A DNA stretch of 64,000 nucleotides, taken from Rubellimicrobium sp. Its GTDB lineage: Bacteria; Pseudomonadota; Alphaproteobacteria; Rhodobacterales; Rhodobacteraceae. The translations under genes were made by a program, and so were the position numbers. The stretch's first letter is position 1. Each line of letters starts with the position of its first letter. The notes beneath the pieces were generated by a model. The model worked only from the letters and a program-made list of their open reading frames with translations, made no database searches and was not told the DNA's origin. The stretch lies in the NCBI GenBank assembly GCA_019454835.1, contig JACFNP010000012.1, forward strand, positions 1 to 64,000, in the 5' to 3' direction. Below are positions 16,702-24,303 of this stretch, piece by piece.

Positions 16702-17543
16702 GGATCAAGGCTCCACCGCTGCGGCGGGTAGCTGAACGGCGGGGGGGAGAGCGCAGAAGGCGACAGACCAGTCGGCGGATTGCGACGGGGCGGGCGCGGA
16801 AGGGGCTGGTAATACTGCCCGTCCGACATGCGCCAGACTTCTTCGCCGCGCGCCTGCGCGGCGCGACCGTCGCGGCGGTTCGCGTAGAGGTGGAGATTAT
16901 AGCGGGCGTCAGCCGCTATGCGCCCTGCGCCATACAACCACGACACCGCGTCGCCGTATTCTTGCTCGACAACTTCGGCAGGCGACCAGCCCGGCGCGGA
17001 GCCTATATAAAGGCCTCCAGCATATATACCATCGCCACGGTCCAAGCGATAATCAGAAGGGGCAGGATGGTTGCCACGAGGATGAAACACCCCAAAGCTG
17101 TCCACAACGCCTTCAGGGTTTTCATCGCCACGCGCTCCCAATGCGGCGCGCGTCGTCGGCACCGCTTCACGCTGTGCATAGACGCCGCCGACACGCGGGC
17201 GCAAGGTCAGGCTGCGAACCTGCTCCTGCAACTCGCGGTTCTGCTGTTCAAGCTGGCTGACCGCGCCGACTTCGTCCTGGCGCTTTGCCAGACCATCGGC
17301 GAGGATCATGCCAGCGTCGGCGATGGCCGACCCCATGTAAGCCGAGCTTTCCGAGGGGCCGACTGCGGAACTGACGCCGAGCAGCGTCAGCGGGTTGAAC
17401 CCGTATTCCTCCGCCGCGTCGCGGGCGCCTTGGGCTTGGCCCATGAGCGCGCCACGGCTGTTCTCACGCGCGGAGGTCTGTCTCGGGCGGCCCAAGATGC
17501 CGCCGAGCAGAGAGCCGCCAGCGCGGATCAGGTCGGGCCACAT
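16689..17543 (-). CDS. Microviridae DNA pilot protein (VP2/gpH-like)
   Basis: The 284-aa product shows the VP2 pattern. It has a Gly/Ala-rich N terminus with a hydrophobic start (LIRAGGSLLGGILG), the stretch EEYGFNPLTLLGVSSAVG typical of microvirus pilot proteins, a coiled-coil stretch (AVSQLEQQNRELQEQVRSL) and a Pro-rich tail. VP2 forms the tube that delivers ssDNA through the envelope. The ATG at 17543 overlaps the preceding stop as TGATG; an in-frame GTG at 17552 is possible. Codons over roughly 17004-17126 are unusually A/T-ending, explained by an overlapping gene there. Confidence 0.85.
   Translation of the reverse strand: MWPDLIRAGGSLLGGILGRPRQTSARENSRGALMGQAQGARDAAEEYGFNPLTLLGVSSAVGPSESSAYMGSAIADAGMILADGLAKRQDEVGAVSQLEQQNRELQEQVRSLTLRPRVGGVYAQREAVPTTRAALGARGDENPEGVVDSFGVFHPRGNHPAPSDYRLDRGDGIYAGGLYIGSAPGWSPAEVVEQEYGDAVSWLYGAGRIAADARYNLHLYANRRDGRAAQARGEEVWRMSDGQYYQPLPRPPRRNPPTGLSPSALSPPPFSYPPQRWSLDPWAH
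17003..17125 (-). CDS. Overlapping TM microgene inside the pilot gene (40 aa), candidate lysis protein
   Basis: In an alternate frame of the pilot gene, a 40-codon ORF starts with ATG preceded by GGGAG at 7-base spacing. Its product has a basic start MKTLKALW followed by one continuous hydrophobic stretch (CFILVATILPLLIIAWTVAM) and ends LEAFI. By hand count 28 of its 40 codons end in G or C, while the pilot frame over the same bases has only 15 of 41; just upstream the pilot frame has 18 of 26. The bias switch suggests selection on this frame. phiX174 gene E is likewise a TM lysis gene overlapping another gene. Confidence 0.65.
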   Translation of the reverse strand: MKTLKALWTALGCFILVATILPLLIIAWTVAMVYMLEAFI

Positions 17544-17743
17544 CAGCACCACCTCGCGAACTTGGACAGGTCGCGGCGCAGGGTCCGTTCGTTGACCCAG
17601 AAGATGTCCGCGACGATGGCCGCTTCGGGGGGCAGGGGCGCGTCGGGGTCATCGACCCAGTCGAAGGCCCCGTAATTCGCGAGCAGCGCCCAGAGGGCTT
17701 GCTCATAGGTCTGGACCGGCTCCCGGTAGCGCTCACCCCGCAT
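17543..17743 (-). CDS. Phage small ORF, 66 aa, upstream of the pilot gene
   Basis: The product begins MRGERYREPVQTYEQALWAL and ends ERTLRRDLSKFARWC; it is soluble-looking and moderately acidic in the middle (DWVDDPDAPLPPE). The ATG overlaps the 3' end of the preceding TM microgene by 11 nt and the stop overlaps the pilot ATG (TGATG). Context therefore supports translation. The family is not recognised. Confidence 0.6.
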   Translation of the reverse strand: MRGERYREPVQTYEQALWALLANYGAFDWVDDPDAPLPPEAAIVADIFWVNERTLRRDLSKFARWC

Positions 17744-17855
17744 AGCAGATCATCGCATATACGGAGGGATATTGAGCGGCGACGAGCGCCGACAGCGCTC
17801 CGACCACGGCGGGGATCACCGGGCGGAGCAGGGCCAGAAGGACAGGATTGATCAT
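17733..17855 (-). CDS. First phage gene: TM microprotein (40 aa)
   Basis: A 40-codon ORF with AGGA 5 bases before the ATG. The product begins MINPVLLALLRPVIPAVVG and is hydrophobic for most of its length, with prolines near residues 4, 12 and 15 and a short C-terminal YAMICYAG. It is the first gene of the structural operon and overlaps the next gene by 11 nt. Since the phage carries a signal-less amidase, a holin-like role is plausible; a membrane role in injection is an alternative. Confidence 0.65.
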   Translation of the reverse strand: MINPVLLALLRPVIPAVVGALSALVAAQYPSVYAMICYAG

Positions 17856-17861
17856 TTGTTC

Positions 17862-17888
17862 CTCGCGTCGTTACAGCTACGACGCGAG
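17862..17888 (-). promoter_or_regulatory. Perfect hairpin between attR and the first phage gene
   Basis: CTCGCGTCGT pairs with ACGACGCGAG over a 7-nt loop, one base from the XerC arm of attR. On the phage sense strand the stem's end merges with the Shine-Dalgarno of the first gene (GCGAGGAAC), so folding would hide that site. Confidence 0.6.
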
Positions 17889-17889
17889 A

Positions 17890-17917
17890 TAGGCGCATAA
17901 TAGATATTATGTTAACT
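17890..17917 (+). other. attR: intact dif-type XerCD site, right prophage boundary
   Basis: XerC arm TAGGCGCATAA, central TAGATA and XerD arm TTATGTTAACT give a full 11-6-11 dif architecture, close to the E. coli site (XerD arm TTATGTTAAAT). Phage XerC arm joined to host XerD arm is the simplest reading, so the prophage has rebuilt a usable dif at its right edge. It lies 19 bp from the tsf terminator. Confidence 0.88.
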
Positions 17918-17936
17918 ACACCAACGCCCCGAAACG

Positions 17937-17966
17937 AAAAAGGCCACGGGAACCCGTGGCCTTTTC
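17937..17966 (-). terminator. Rho-independent terminator of rpsB-tsf
   Basis: AAAAAGGCCACGGG pairs with CCCGTGGCCTTTT around AA. Read on the - strand it is a GC stem followed by a U run, 25 bp past the tsf stop. Confidence 0.88.
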
Positions 17967-17991
17967 GATGCTTGCGCCTCAATCCTGATGT

Positions 17992-18900
17992 TCAGGTGCC
18001 CGCCATCCGCGCGACTTCGGCGGCGAAGTCGTCTTCCTTCTTCTCGACACCTTCGCCGACTTCCATGCGGACATAGCCGGTGATCTCGACCCCGGCGTCC
18101 TGCGCGGCCTGGGCGACGCTGAGATCCGGGTTGATGACGAAGGCTTGGCCGAGCAGCGTGTTCTCGGAGAGGAACTTCTTCATCCGGCCCGGAATGATGT
18201 TGTTGTGGATGACCTGCTCGGGCTTGGGCTTGGCGGCGGTGGCGTTTTCCTCCAGCGCCTTCGCGGTTTGCACCTCCAGCTCGCGCGCCATGATCGCCGG
18301 GTCGAGCTCGGCCTCCGACAGCGCAAGCGGCGCGCTGGCGGCGATGTGCATGGCGAACTGGCGGCCGATCTCGGCGGCCTTGTCGGCCGGTCCCTTCAGC
18401 GCCACGAGGACGCCGATCTTGCCCATGCCGTCCGTGGCGGCGTTGTGGACATAGGAGACCACGGTTTCGCCCTCGAGCACCGCCATGCGGCGCAGGGCCA
18501 GGTTCTCGCCGATGCGGGCGATGGCCGACTGGATCACCTGCTCGACCGGCTCGCCGTTCAGATGCGTGGCGTTGAGCACCTCGATATTGTCCGCCGATTC
18601 GTGTGCAACACGCGAGATTTCGCGCACAAGCGTCTGAAAATCGGCGTTTTTCGCAACGAAGTCGGTCTCGGAGTTCAGTTCGACCACGACGCCGCGCCCG
18701 TCGCGCACCTGCACGCCGACAAGGCCCTCGGCGGCAGTGCGCCCGGCCTTCTTGGCGGCCTTGGCAAGGCCCTTGGTGCGCAGCCAGTCGATGGCCGCTT
18801 CCATGTCGCCGTCGGTCTCGGTCAGCGCCTTCTTGGCGTCCATCATGCCCGCGCCGGTCGTGTCGCGCAGTTCCTTCACCATCTGGGCGGTGATCGCCAT
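17992..18900 (-). CDS. tsf: Translation elongation factor Ts
   Basis: EF-Ts recycles EF-Tu by exchanging GDP for GTP. The 302-aa product has the N-terminal UBA-like domain ([19 protein letters not shown]), the EF-Tu contact signature [12 protein letters not shown] and the dimerisation region ending in the family C terminus. It is the second gene after rpsB with an 81-bp gap, the standard rpsB-tsf pair, and ends at a strong terminator. As a highly expressed gene it points toward the dif site, as expected for the right replichore. Confidence 0.98.
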   Translation of the reverse strand: MAITAQMVKELRDTTGAGMMDAKKALTETDGDMEAAIDWLRTKGLAKAAKKAGRTAAEGLVGVQVRDGRGVVVELNSETDFVAKNADFQTLVREISRVAHESADNIEVLNATHLNGEPVEQVIQSAIARIGENLALRRMAVLEGETVVSYVHNAATDGMGKIGVLVALKGPADKAAEIGRQFAMHIAASAPLALSEAELDPAIMARELEVQTAKALEENATAAKPKPEQVIHNNIIPGRMKKFLSENTLLGQAFVINPDLSVAQAAQDAGVEITGYVRMEVGEGVEKKEDDFAAEVARMAGT

Positions 18901-18981
18901 GTCACTCTCCTTCGGAAAATCGAATAGCCCGGCGGGCGGCTGCCCGCCGGGAAAGCACGGGGCGCGCCCTGCCCCGCAGGA

Positions 18982-19761
18982 TCAGGCTTCGGCAGCCGCA
19001 GCGGCGGCCTCTTCAGCCAGCGCCTCTTCGGCCAGTTCTTCCATCGCGCCGATATCGACACCGGCCGCGCCGAGCTGCGCCGACATGCCGTCAAGCGCGG
19101 CGCGCGCCGCCAGATCGCAGTAAAGCTGGATCGCCCGCGAGGCGTCGTCGTTGCCGGGGATGACATGGGTGACGCCGTCGGGCGAGCAGTTGGTATCGAC
19201 CACGGCCACGACCGGGATGCCGAGCTTGCCGGCTTCCTTGATCGCGAGATCTTCCTTGTTCACGTCGATGACGAACAGCAGGTCGGGCAGGCCGCCCATC
19301 TCGCGGATGCCGCCCAGCGAGGCCTGCAACTTGGTGCGCTCGCGCTCCATGTTCAGGCGTTCCTTCTTGGTCATCCCCTCGAAGCCGCGGTCGGCCAGCT
19401 CGTCCAGCGCGCGCAGCCGGTTGATCGACTGCGAGACGGTGTTCCAGTTGGTCAGCGTACCGCCCAGCCAGCGGTGGTTCATGTAGAATTGCGCCGAACG
19501 TTCGGCGGCTTCGGCAACCGGCTTCTGCGCCTGGCGCTTGGTGCCGACGAACAGCACCCGGCCGCCGCGTGCCACGGTGTCGCGCACCACCTGCAGCGCC
19601 GCGTCCAGCATCGGCACGGTCTGGGTCAGGTCGACGATATGGATGCCGTTGCGCGCCCCGTAGATGAACTCGCCCATGCGGGGGTTCCAGCGTGCGGTCT
19701 GGTGGCCGAAGTGAACGCCGGCTTCGAGAAGCTGGCGCATGGTGAACTCGGGCAGAGCCAT
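18982..19761 (-). CDS. rpsB: 30S ribosomal protein S2
   Basis: The 259-aa product has the S2 signatures [20 protein letters not shown] and the conserved ending of domain two ([19 protein letters not shown], then [20 protein letters not shown]). S2 joins the small subunit late and bridges head and body. A short Ala/Glu-rich C-terminal tail is common in this group. It is co-transcribed with tsf. Confidence 0.98.
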   Translation of the reverse strand: MALPEFTMRQLLEAGVHFGHQTARWNPRMGEFIYGARNGIHIVDLTQTVPMLDAALQVVRDTVARGGRVLFVGTKRQAQKPVAEAAERSAQFYMNHRWLGGTLTNWNTVSQSINRLRALDELADRGFEGMTKKERLNMERERTKLQASLGGIREMGGLPDLLFVIDVNKEDLAIKEAGKLGIPVVAVVDTNCSPDGVTHVIPGNDDASRAIQLYCDLAARAALDGMSAQLGAAGVDIGAMEELAEEALAEEAAAAAAEA

Positions 19762-20168
19762 GCAATATATCCTTTCCGGTTTCGCCCTTGGACGGGGTCT
19801 CGGGGCCTTGCCCCAACCGGCGGACCCGTGCGGATGTCTCCCGCACAGGGCCCACCCCGCCTGTGAAGTGTGCGCCGCCTAGCGCTTATGCCGGGCGATG
19901 TCCAGAGCCGGACCCCCGCCTCAGCAGGGCTATCGCATTTGCCGAACATACGGCGCGCGACCCGCAGATTTCCCCCTTCGGGCGTGCGCAGCACGACCGG
20001 CGCCCGCCCCGCCCCCCAGGGCGGGCGCATCCGCGCCCACCCCCGGTGCGGGCGCCGGTCATGCTGCCCCAGCGTTGCAACATGCGGGCGGTCGCGCCGG
20101 GCATGTGCGATTGCGTTGGGCAAGGGGGAGTCGGGGGATTGCGGGACAATCGGGGGAACGGCACATTT
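19762..20168. other. rpsB upstream region with an inverted repeat, no gene seen
   Basis: No convincing gene. The rpsB promoter and leader must lie here. An inverted repeat GACCGGCGCCCGC/GCGGGCGCCGGTC (19995-20007 and 20048-20060) encloses a second GC-rich stem. Its distance from rpsB (about 240 bp) makes a link to S2 autoregulation uncertain. Confidence 0.4.
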
Positions 20169-20258
20169 CGTCATTGCGAGGAGGCGCAGCCGACGAAGCA
20201 ACCCCGATGCTGCGCGCAAGCCGTCGGGGTTGCTTCGGCTGCGCCTCGCAATGACGGG
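20169..20258 (+). repeat. Family-A palindromic repeat, copy A3
   Basis: Plus orientation, between rpsB and the PAS gene. It is followed by the associated tail (GGGGGTTGCGGGCCGC ... GTTCGCCCGATTGCCCTG) also seen beside A1, A6 and A7. Confidence 0.9.
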
Positions 20259-20470
20259 GGTTGCGGGCCGCAGCGCCGTTCCGACCCGCGCAGCCGCAGT
20301 TCGCCCGATTGCCCTGCCCTCCGCCTTCATCTTTCCGCAAATATCCTGGGAGGCAACGCCCCCCTGCCCCGGTTAACCGATTAGCAATTTGGCAACTTCC
20401 CGGCCCCCGCCGGTCGCGCTAGATTTGCGTCGAAATCGCGTCAATTTGCCCCCGCATCCGAGGTCCGGCC

Positions 20471-21088
20471 ATGCGCAGCCCCGATACCGGCGATCCGCCC
20501 GACGCGCTGGCGCCCGCGCTCGCGGCGCTCGAGGCGCATTGGCACGGGCTGCGCGGCCCGCGTCTCATGCCCGCGCGCGGCGAGATCAGGGCGCGCGACA
20601 TCGACCCCGCGCTGCCCTGCCTGTTTCTTGCCGAGCCGGTGGCGCCGTCGGTGCTGCGCATCCGTCACGCCGGGCGGAGCTTTGCCGGGGTGGCGGGGAT
20701 GGAACCGCGCGGGATGCCGCTGTGCGCCTTCTTCACCCCCGAGGGCCGCGCGGCGCTGCGTCCGCTGCTGGCCGAGATGCAGGAAAGGCCCGCGATCCTT
20801 GGTCTCGACCTGATTGCCGGGCGCGGGATCGTCGCGCCGCGCGTCGCGGCGCGGCTGCTGATCCTGCCGCTGTCCGACACCGGCCTGCGGCCCGATTGTT
20901 TCGTCGGCGTGCTCGCCTGCCCGGCCGCCGTGCAGCGCCCGCTGCGCTTCGACATCGGCGCGGGGCCGGTGCGGCTCGATCCGTTGCAGGCGGGCGCGGC
21001 GCGGCCGCGTCTGGTCGCCTCGGGCGGGCTGCGGCGGGCCGGGCACGCCCCGCGCCCGGCCCTGCGTCTGGTGGTGGCGAACGGCTAG
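20471..21088 (+). CDS. PAS-domain protein (PAS_5-like)
   Basis: The 205-aa product resembles the alphaproteobacterial PAS_5 family: an N-terminal helix (LAALEAHWHGLRGPRLMPAR), LPCLFLAEPV, then a PAS-like core (VLRIRHAGRSFAGVAGMEPRGMPLCAFF). There is no output domain, so it would be a stand-alone sensor or adaptor; members of the family are often linked to developmental or envelope signalling, but no specific role is known. The TAG stop is created by the first bases of family-B copy 2. The C-terminal 40 residues are Arg/Ala-rich and poorly structured. Confidence 0.72.
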   Translation: MRSPDTGDPPDALAPALAALEAHWHGLRGPRLMPARGEIRARDIDPALPCLFLAEPVAPSVLRIRHAGRSFAGVAGMEPRGMPLCAFFTPEGRAALRPLLAEMQERPAILGLDLIAGRGIVAPRVAARLLILPLSDTGLRPDCFVGVLACPAAVQRPLRFDIGAGPVRLDPLQAGAARPRLVASGGLRRAGHAPRPALRLVVANG

Positions 21089-21191
21089 AGCATTTCGCAG
21101 TCAAATGGTAACATTTGACGCCCGCGACAATGCGCAAAAACAAAGGGTTAGAGCGGGTCCGCCGAATCCGTGAAAACGCGACCCGCTCTAA
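21086..21191 (+). repeat. Family-B dispersed repeat, copy 2
   Basis: Nearly identical to copy 1 (TAGAGCATTTCGCAGTCAAA ... GAGCGGGTCCGCCGAATCC ... GACCCGCTCTA). Its TAG is the stop codon of the PAS gene; the other end is 2 bp from the stop of the convergent DAHP synthase gene. Confidence 0.92.
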
Positions 21192-21193
21192 GC

Positions 21194-22564
21194 TCAGCCG
21201 TTTGCCGCCTGCGCCAGATTGCGCCGCCGCGCCGACAGTTCCTCGGCGACCAGAAACGCCAGTTCCAGCGACTGGCTGGCATTCAGGCGCGGATCGCAGG
21301 CGGTGTGATAGCGGCTCGACAGGTCCTCGTCGGTCACCGCGCGCACCCCGCCGGTGCATTCGGTCACGTCCTTGCCGGTCATCTCGAAATGCACCCCGCC
21401 GGGGATCGTGCCCTCGGCGTTGTGGACGGCGAAGAATTCGCGGACCTCGCGCAGCACGGACTCGAAGGGCCGGGTCTTGAAGCCCGAGGACGACTTGATC
21501 GTGTTGCCGTGCATCGGGTCGCAGGTCCAGGTGACATTCGCCCCTTCCTCGCGCACCGCGCGGATCAGGCGCGGCAGGTTTTCACCCACGTTGCCCGCCC
21601 CGAAGCGCGCGATCAGCGTGACGCGCCCGGCCTCGTTGTTGGGGTTCAGCTTCTGCAACAGCGCCTTGAGATGCCCCGAGGTCAGCGACGGGCCGCATTT
21701 CAGCCCGATCGGGTTCAGCACGCCCCGGCAGTATTCGACATGGGCGCCGTCGGGCTGGCGGGTGCGGTCGCCGATCCAGATCATGTGCCCCGACCCGGCC
21801 AGCACCTGCCCGGTGGTCGAATCAACGCGGGTCAGCGCCTCCTCGTATTCGAGCAGCAAAGCCTCGTGGCTGGTATAGAATTCCACCGTCTGCAGGACAT
21901 GCTCGGCCTCGTCGCGGATGCCTGCGGCCTCCATGAAGTCGAGCGTGTCCGAGATGCGGTTGGCGAGATCGCGGTATTTCGACGCCTCGGGCGCGCCGGT
22001 GAAGCCCAGCGTCCAGGCATGGACCGCGTGCATGTCGGCATAACCGCCGGTGGAAAACGCGCGCAGCAGGTTCAGCGTCGCCGCCGCCTGCGTGTAGGCC
22101 TGCAGCATCCGCGCCGGATCGGGCGTGCGCGCGGCGGGGTCGGGATCGAAGCCGTTGATGATGTCGCCCTTGTAGGAGGCAAGCTCGACGCCGCCGACCA
22201 CCTCGGTCGGCGAGGAGCGCGGCTTGGCGAACTGGCCCGCCATGCGGCCGACCTTCACCACCGGCACCTTGGCGCCCCAGGTCAGTACCATGGCCATCTG
22301 CAACATGACCTTGAAGGTGTCGCGGATGCTGTCGGCGGAAAACTCGGCAAAGCTCTCGGCGCAGTCGCCGCCCTGCAGCAGGAACGCCTCGCCCCGGCCG
22401 ACGGCGGCAAGCTGCGCCTTCAGGCGCCGCGCCTCGCCGGCAAAGACCAGCGGCGGATAGGAGGCGAGCCGTTGTTCGACCGCGTGCAGCGCATCGGCGT
22501 CGGGATAGTCCGGCATCTGGATCCGGGGAAGATTGCGCCAGTCGGTTTTCTGCCACTCGGTCAT
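21194..22564 (-). CDS. Class II 3-deoxy-7-phosphoheptulonate (DAHP) synthase
   Basis: This enzyme condenses phosphoenolpyruvate and erythrose-4-phosphate, the first step of the shikimate pathway. The 456-aa product is a plant-like class II (AroA-II) enzyme: [39 protein letters not shown] and [21 protein letters not shown]. The start at 22564 ([15 protein letters not shown]) is decided by AAGGAG six bases upstream; an ATG at 22570 touches that Shine-Dalgarno. Single gene, convergent with the PAS gene. Confidence 0.96.
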   Translation of the reverse strand: MTEWQKTDWRNLPRIQMPDYPDADALHAVEQRLASYPPLVFAGEARRLKAQLAAVGRGEAFLLQGGDCAESFAEFSADSIRDTFKVMLQMAMVLTWGAKVPVVKVGRMAGQFAKPRSSPTEVVGGVELASYKGDIINGFDPDPAARTPDPARMLQAYTQAAATLNLLRAFSTGGYADMHAVHAWTLGFTGAPEASKYRDLANRISDTLDFMEAAGIRDEAEHVLQTVEFYTSHEALLLEYEEALTRVDSTTGQVLAGSGHMIWIGDRTRQPDGAHVEYCRGVLNPIGLKCGPSLTSGHLKALLQKLNPNNEAGRVTLIARFGAGNVGENLPRLIRAVREEGANVTWTCDPMHGNTIKSSSGFKTRPFESVLREVREFFAVHNAEGTIPGGVHFEMTGKDVTECTGGVRAVTDEDLSSRYHTACDPRLNASQSLELAFLVAEELSARRRNLAQAANG

Positions 22565-22700
22565 CTGCATCTCCTTGTGCCGCCGGAAAGCTGCTGGCGG
22601 TCTGCGTCGGAGTGCGGGTATAGCCCCGGCACGAGATCAAGTCCAATGCCTGCGCCGCGCTGCAGAGCGACCGGGCGCGCGGCGTGTTTCGTCATCATAT

Positions 22701-22793
22701 CCCGTCATTGCGAGGAGCCGCAGGCGACGAAGCAACCTCGATGGTTGTGCGCGAGCGGTCGGGGTTGCTTCGGCTTCGCCTCGCAATGACGGG
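22701..22793 (+). repeat. Family-A palindromic repeat, copy A4
   Basis: Plus orientation, in the divergent interval between DAHP synthase and the GlxA-type regulator. It has complete opening and closing arms (CCCGTCATTGCGAGG, CCTCGCAATGACGGG). Confidence 0.9.
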
Positions 22794-22921
22794 CTTGGCA
22801 ATGGCGGGATATTCGCGTCGCGCGGCCGCCGGTCGCGGCGGGATGCCGCATTTGACGCATCATCTGTCGCATCGTATCGAGACCCTGCGGCGAATCGGTC
22901 CCGCGCACCGGAAGTCGTCCC

Positions 22922-23953
22922 ATGACACGCAGCTTTTCACCAGCCCTCTCCGCAACCCGCGCCGCGCAGCCCCGCGACGGCGTGCGCCGGTTCGTCTTCG
23001 TGCTGCTCGACCGCTTCACGATGCTCTGCTTCGCCAGCGCCGTCGAGGCGCTGCGCATCGCCAACCGCATGGCCGGGCGCGACCTCTATAGCTGGACCAT
23101 CATCAGCGAGGGCGGCACCCCGGTCGCCTGCTCGAACGGCACGGTGTTCCAGGTCGACATGGGCCTCGAGGCGCTTGAACGCGACGACACCGTGTTCCTG
23201 TGCGGCGGCATCGACGTGCAGGACGCGACGACGCGGCATCTTCTGGGCTGGCTGCGGCGCGAGGCGCGGCGCGGCATTACCATGGGCGGTCTGTGCACCG
23301 CAGGCTACACGCTGGCCAAGGCCGGGCTGCTGGACGGCCGGCGCGCGACGATCCACTGGGAAAACCACGACGGTTTCGCCGAGGAATTCCAGGATGTCGA
23401 ACTGACCAAATCGGTCTTCGTCATCGACGGCAACCGGATCACCACGGCGGGGGGCACGGCGTCCATCGACCTGATGCTGAAGCTGATTGCCGACGACCAC
23501 GGCGAGGAACTGGCCAATGCGGTGGCCGACCAGCTCATCTATTCGTCGATCCGCACCGACCAGGACACGCAGCGCCTGTCGATCCCGACGCGCATCGGCG
23601 TGCGCCATCCGCGCCTGTCGCGCGTCATCCAGATGATGGAGCAGGCCATCGAGGAACCGATCAGCCCCGCGACGCTGGCCCGCGACGTGGGGATGTCTAC
23701 CCGCCAGCTCGAACGGCTGTTCCGCCGCTACCTCGACCGCAGCCCCAAGCGCTATTACATGGAACTGCGGCTCCAGAAGGCCCGCAACCTGCTGATGCAG
23801 ACCGACATGAGCGTCATCAACGTCGCGCTGGCCTGCGGCTTTGCCAGCCCGTCGCATTTCTCGAAATGCTACCGCGCGCACTACCATATCACCCCCTACC
23901 GCGAACGCGGCAGCCAGGGCGCGCAGCCCGCCGCGGGCGGCCGCGAAAGCTGA
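22922..23953 (+). CDS. GlxA-family transcriptional regulator (DJ-1/PfpI + AraC HTH)
   Basis: The 343-aa product has a DJ-1/PfpI-like sensor domain (residues about 20-190; GGLCTAGYTLAKAGLLDGR) and a C-terminal AraC-type double HTH (about 235-330; SPATLARDVGMSTRQLERLF and INVALACGFASPSHFSKCYR). The layout and YYMELRLQKARNLL are typical of regulators of choline, glycine betaine or carnitine catabolism (GbdR/CdhR group), but the target cannot be told from here. The nearest downstream operon is the branched-chain amino acid type transporter, separated by two repeats; control of that operon is possible. Confidence 0.88.
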   Translation: MTRSFSPALSATRAAQPRDGVRRFVFVLLDRFTMLCFASAVEALRIANRMAGRDLYSWTIISEGGTPVACSNGTVFQVDMGLEALERDDTVFLCGGIDVQDATTRHLLGWLRREARRGITMGGLCTAGYTLAKAGLLDGRRATIHWENHDGFAEEFQDVELTKSVFVIDGNRITTAGGTASIDLMLKLIADDHGEELANAVADQLIYSSIRTDQDTQRLSIPTRIGVRHPRLSRVIQMMEQAIEEPISPATLARDVGMSTRQLERLFRRYLDRSPKRYYMELRLQKARNLLMQTDMSVINVALACGFASPSHFSKCYRAHYHITPYRERGSQGAQPAAGGRES

Positions 23954-23961
23954 TCGTGTTT

Positions 23962-24053
23962 CCGTCATTGCGAGGAGGCGCAAGCCGACGAAGCAACCCC
24001 GATGTCGTGGGTGAGCGGTCGAGGTTGCTTCGGCTGCGCCTCGCGGGTGACGG
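23962..24053 (+). repeat. Family-A palindromic repeat, copy A5
   Basis: Plus orientation, directly after the regulator stop. The closing arm is altered to CTCGCGGGTGACGG. It forms a tight direct pair with A6 (11 bp apart). Confidence 0.88.
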
Positions 24054-24064
24054 TGGGAAGGTGT

Positions 24065-24152
24065 CGTCATTGCGAGGAGCCGCAGGCGACGCGGCAACCC
24101 CGATGTTGTGTGTGAGCGGTCGAGGTTGCTTCGGCTGCGCCTCGCAATGACG
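24065..24152 (+). repeat. Family-A palindromic repeat, copy A6
   Basis: Plus orientation, second member of a direct pair. The left arm has GACGCGGCAACC instead of GACGAAGCAACC. It is followed by the associated tail ending GTTCGCGCGATTGCCC. Confidence 0.88.
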
Positions 24153-24303
24153 AAATTCGCGGGCGGCGGTGCCGCGTCAACCCGCGCGAAGCAGTTCGCG
24201 CGATTGCCCTTCCATTCAGGCTTTTCTTTTGGCGACATGCTGGCTACCGTGCACAGCGGGAAGAACCTGATCCATCCGAATGTGATCCAACAGGGAGAAC
24301 GTA

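Larger units (their letters stand above)
11242..17901 (-). mobile_element. Microviridae prophage integrated in dif (IMEX-type, XerCD-dependent)
   Basis: The element lies between two directly repeated dif-like sites; the distance between central hexamers gives a 6659-bp circle. It carries the Microviridae hallmarks: major capsid (VP1), pilot protein (VP2), a small basic gpJ-like peptide and an HUH replication initiator, all on the - strand, plus a peptidoglycan amidase and several microproteins. No integrase, repressor or transposase was found, consistent with use of host XerC/XerD. Every structural gene appears intact and genes are joined by 1-14 nt overlaps, so the prophage looks functional rather than decayed. 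Confidence 0.93.

Noticed and set aside
11242-17901. Search for a phage integrase, CI-like repressor or toxin-antitoxin pair
   Set aside because: No tyrosine or serine recombinase motifs, no classical HTH repressor and no toxin family could be recognised in any phage frame.
19995-20060. Inverted repeat as an S2 autoregulatory leader
   Set aside because: It lies about 240 bp from the rpsB start and other features intervene; distance and lack of a known consensus make the claim too weak.
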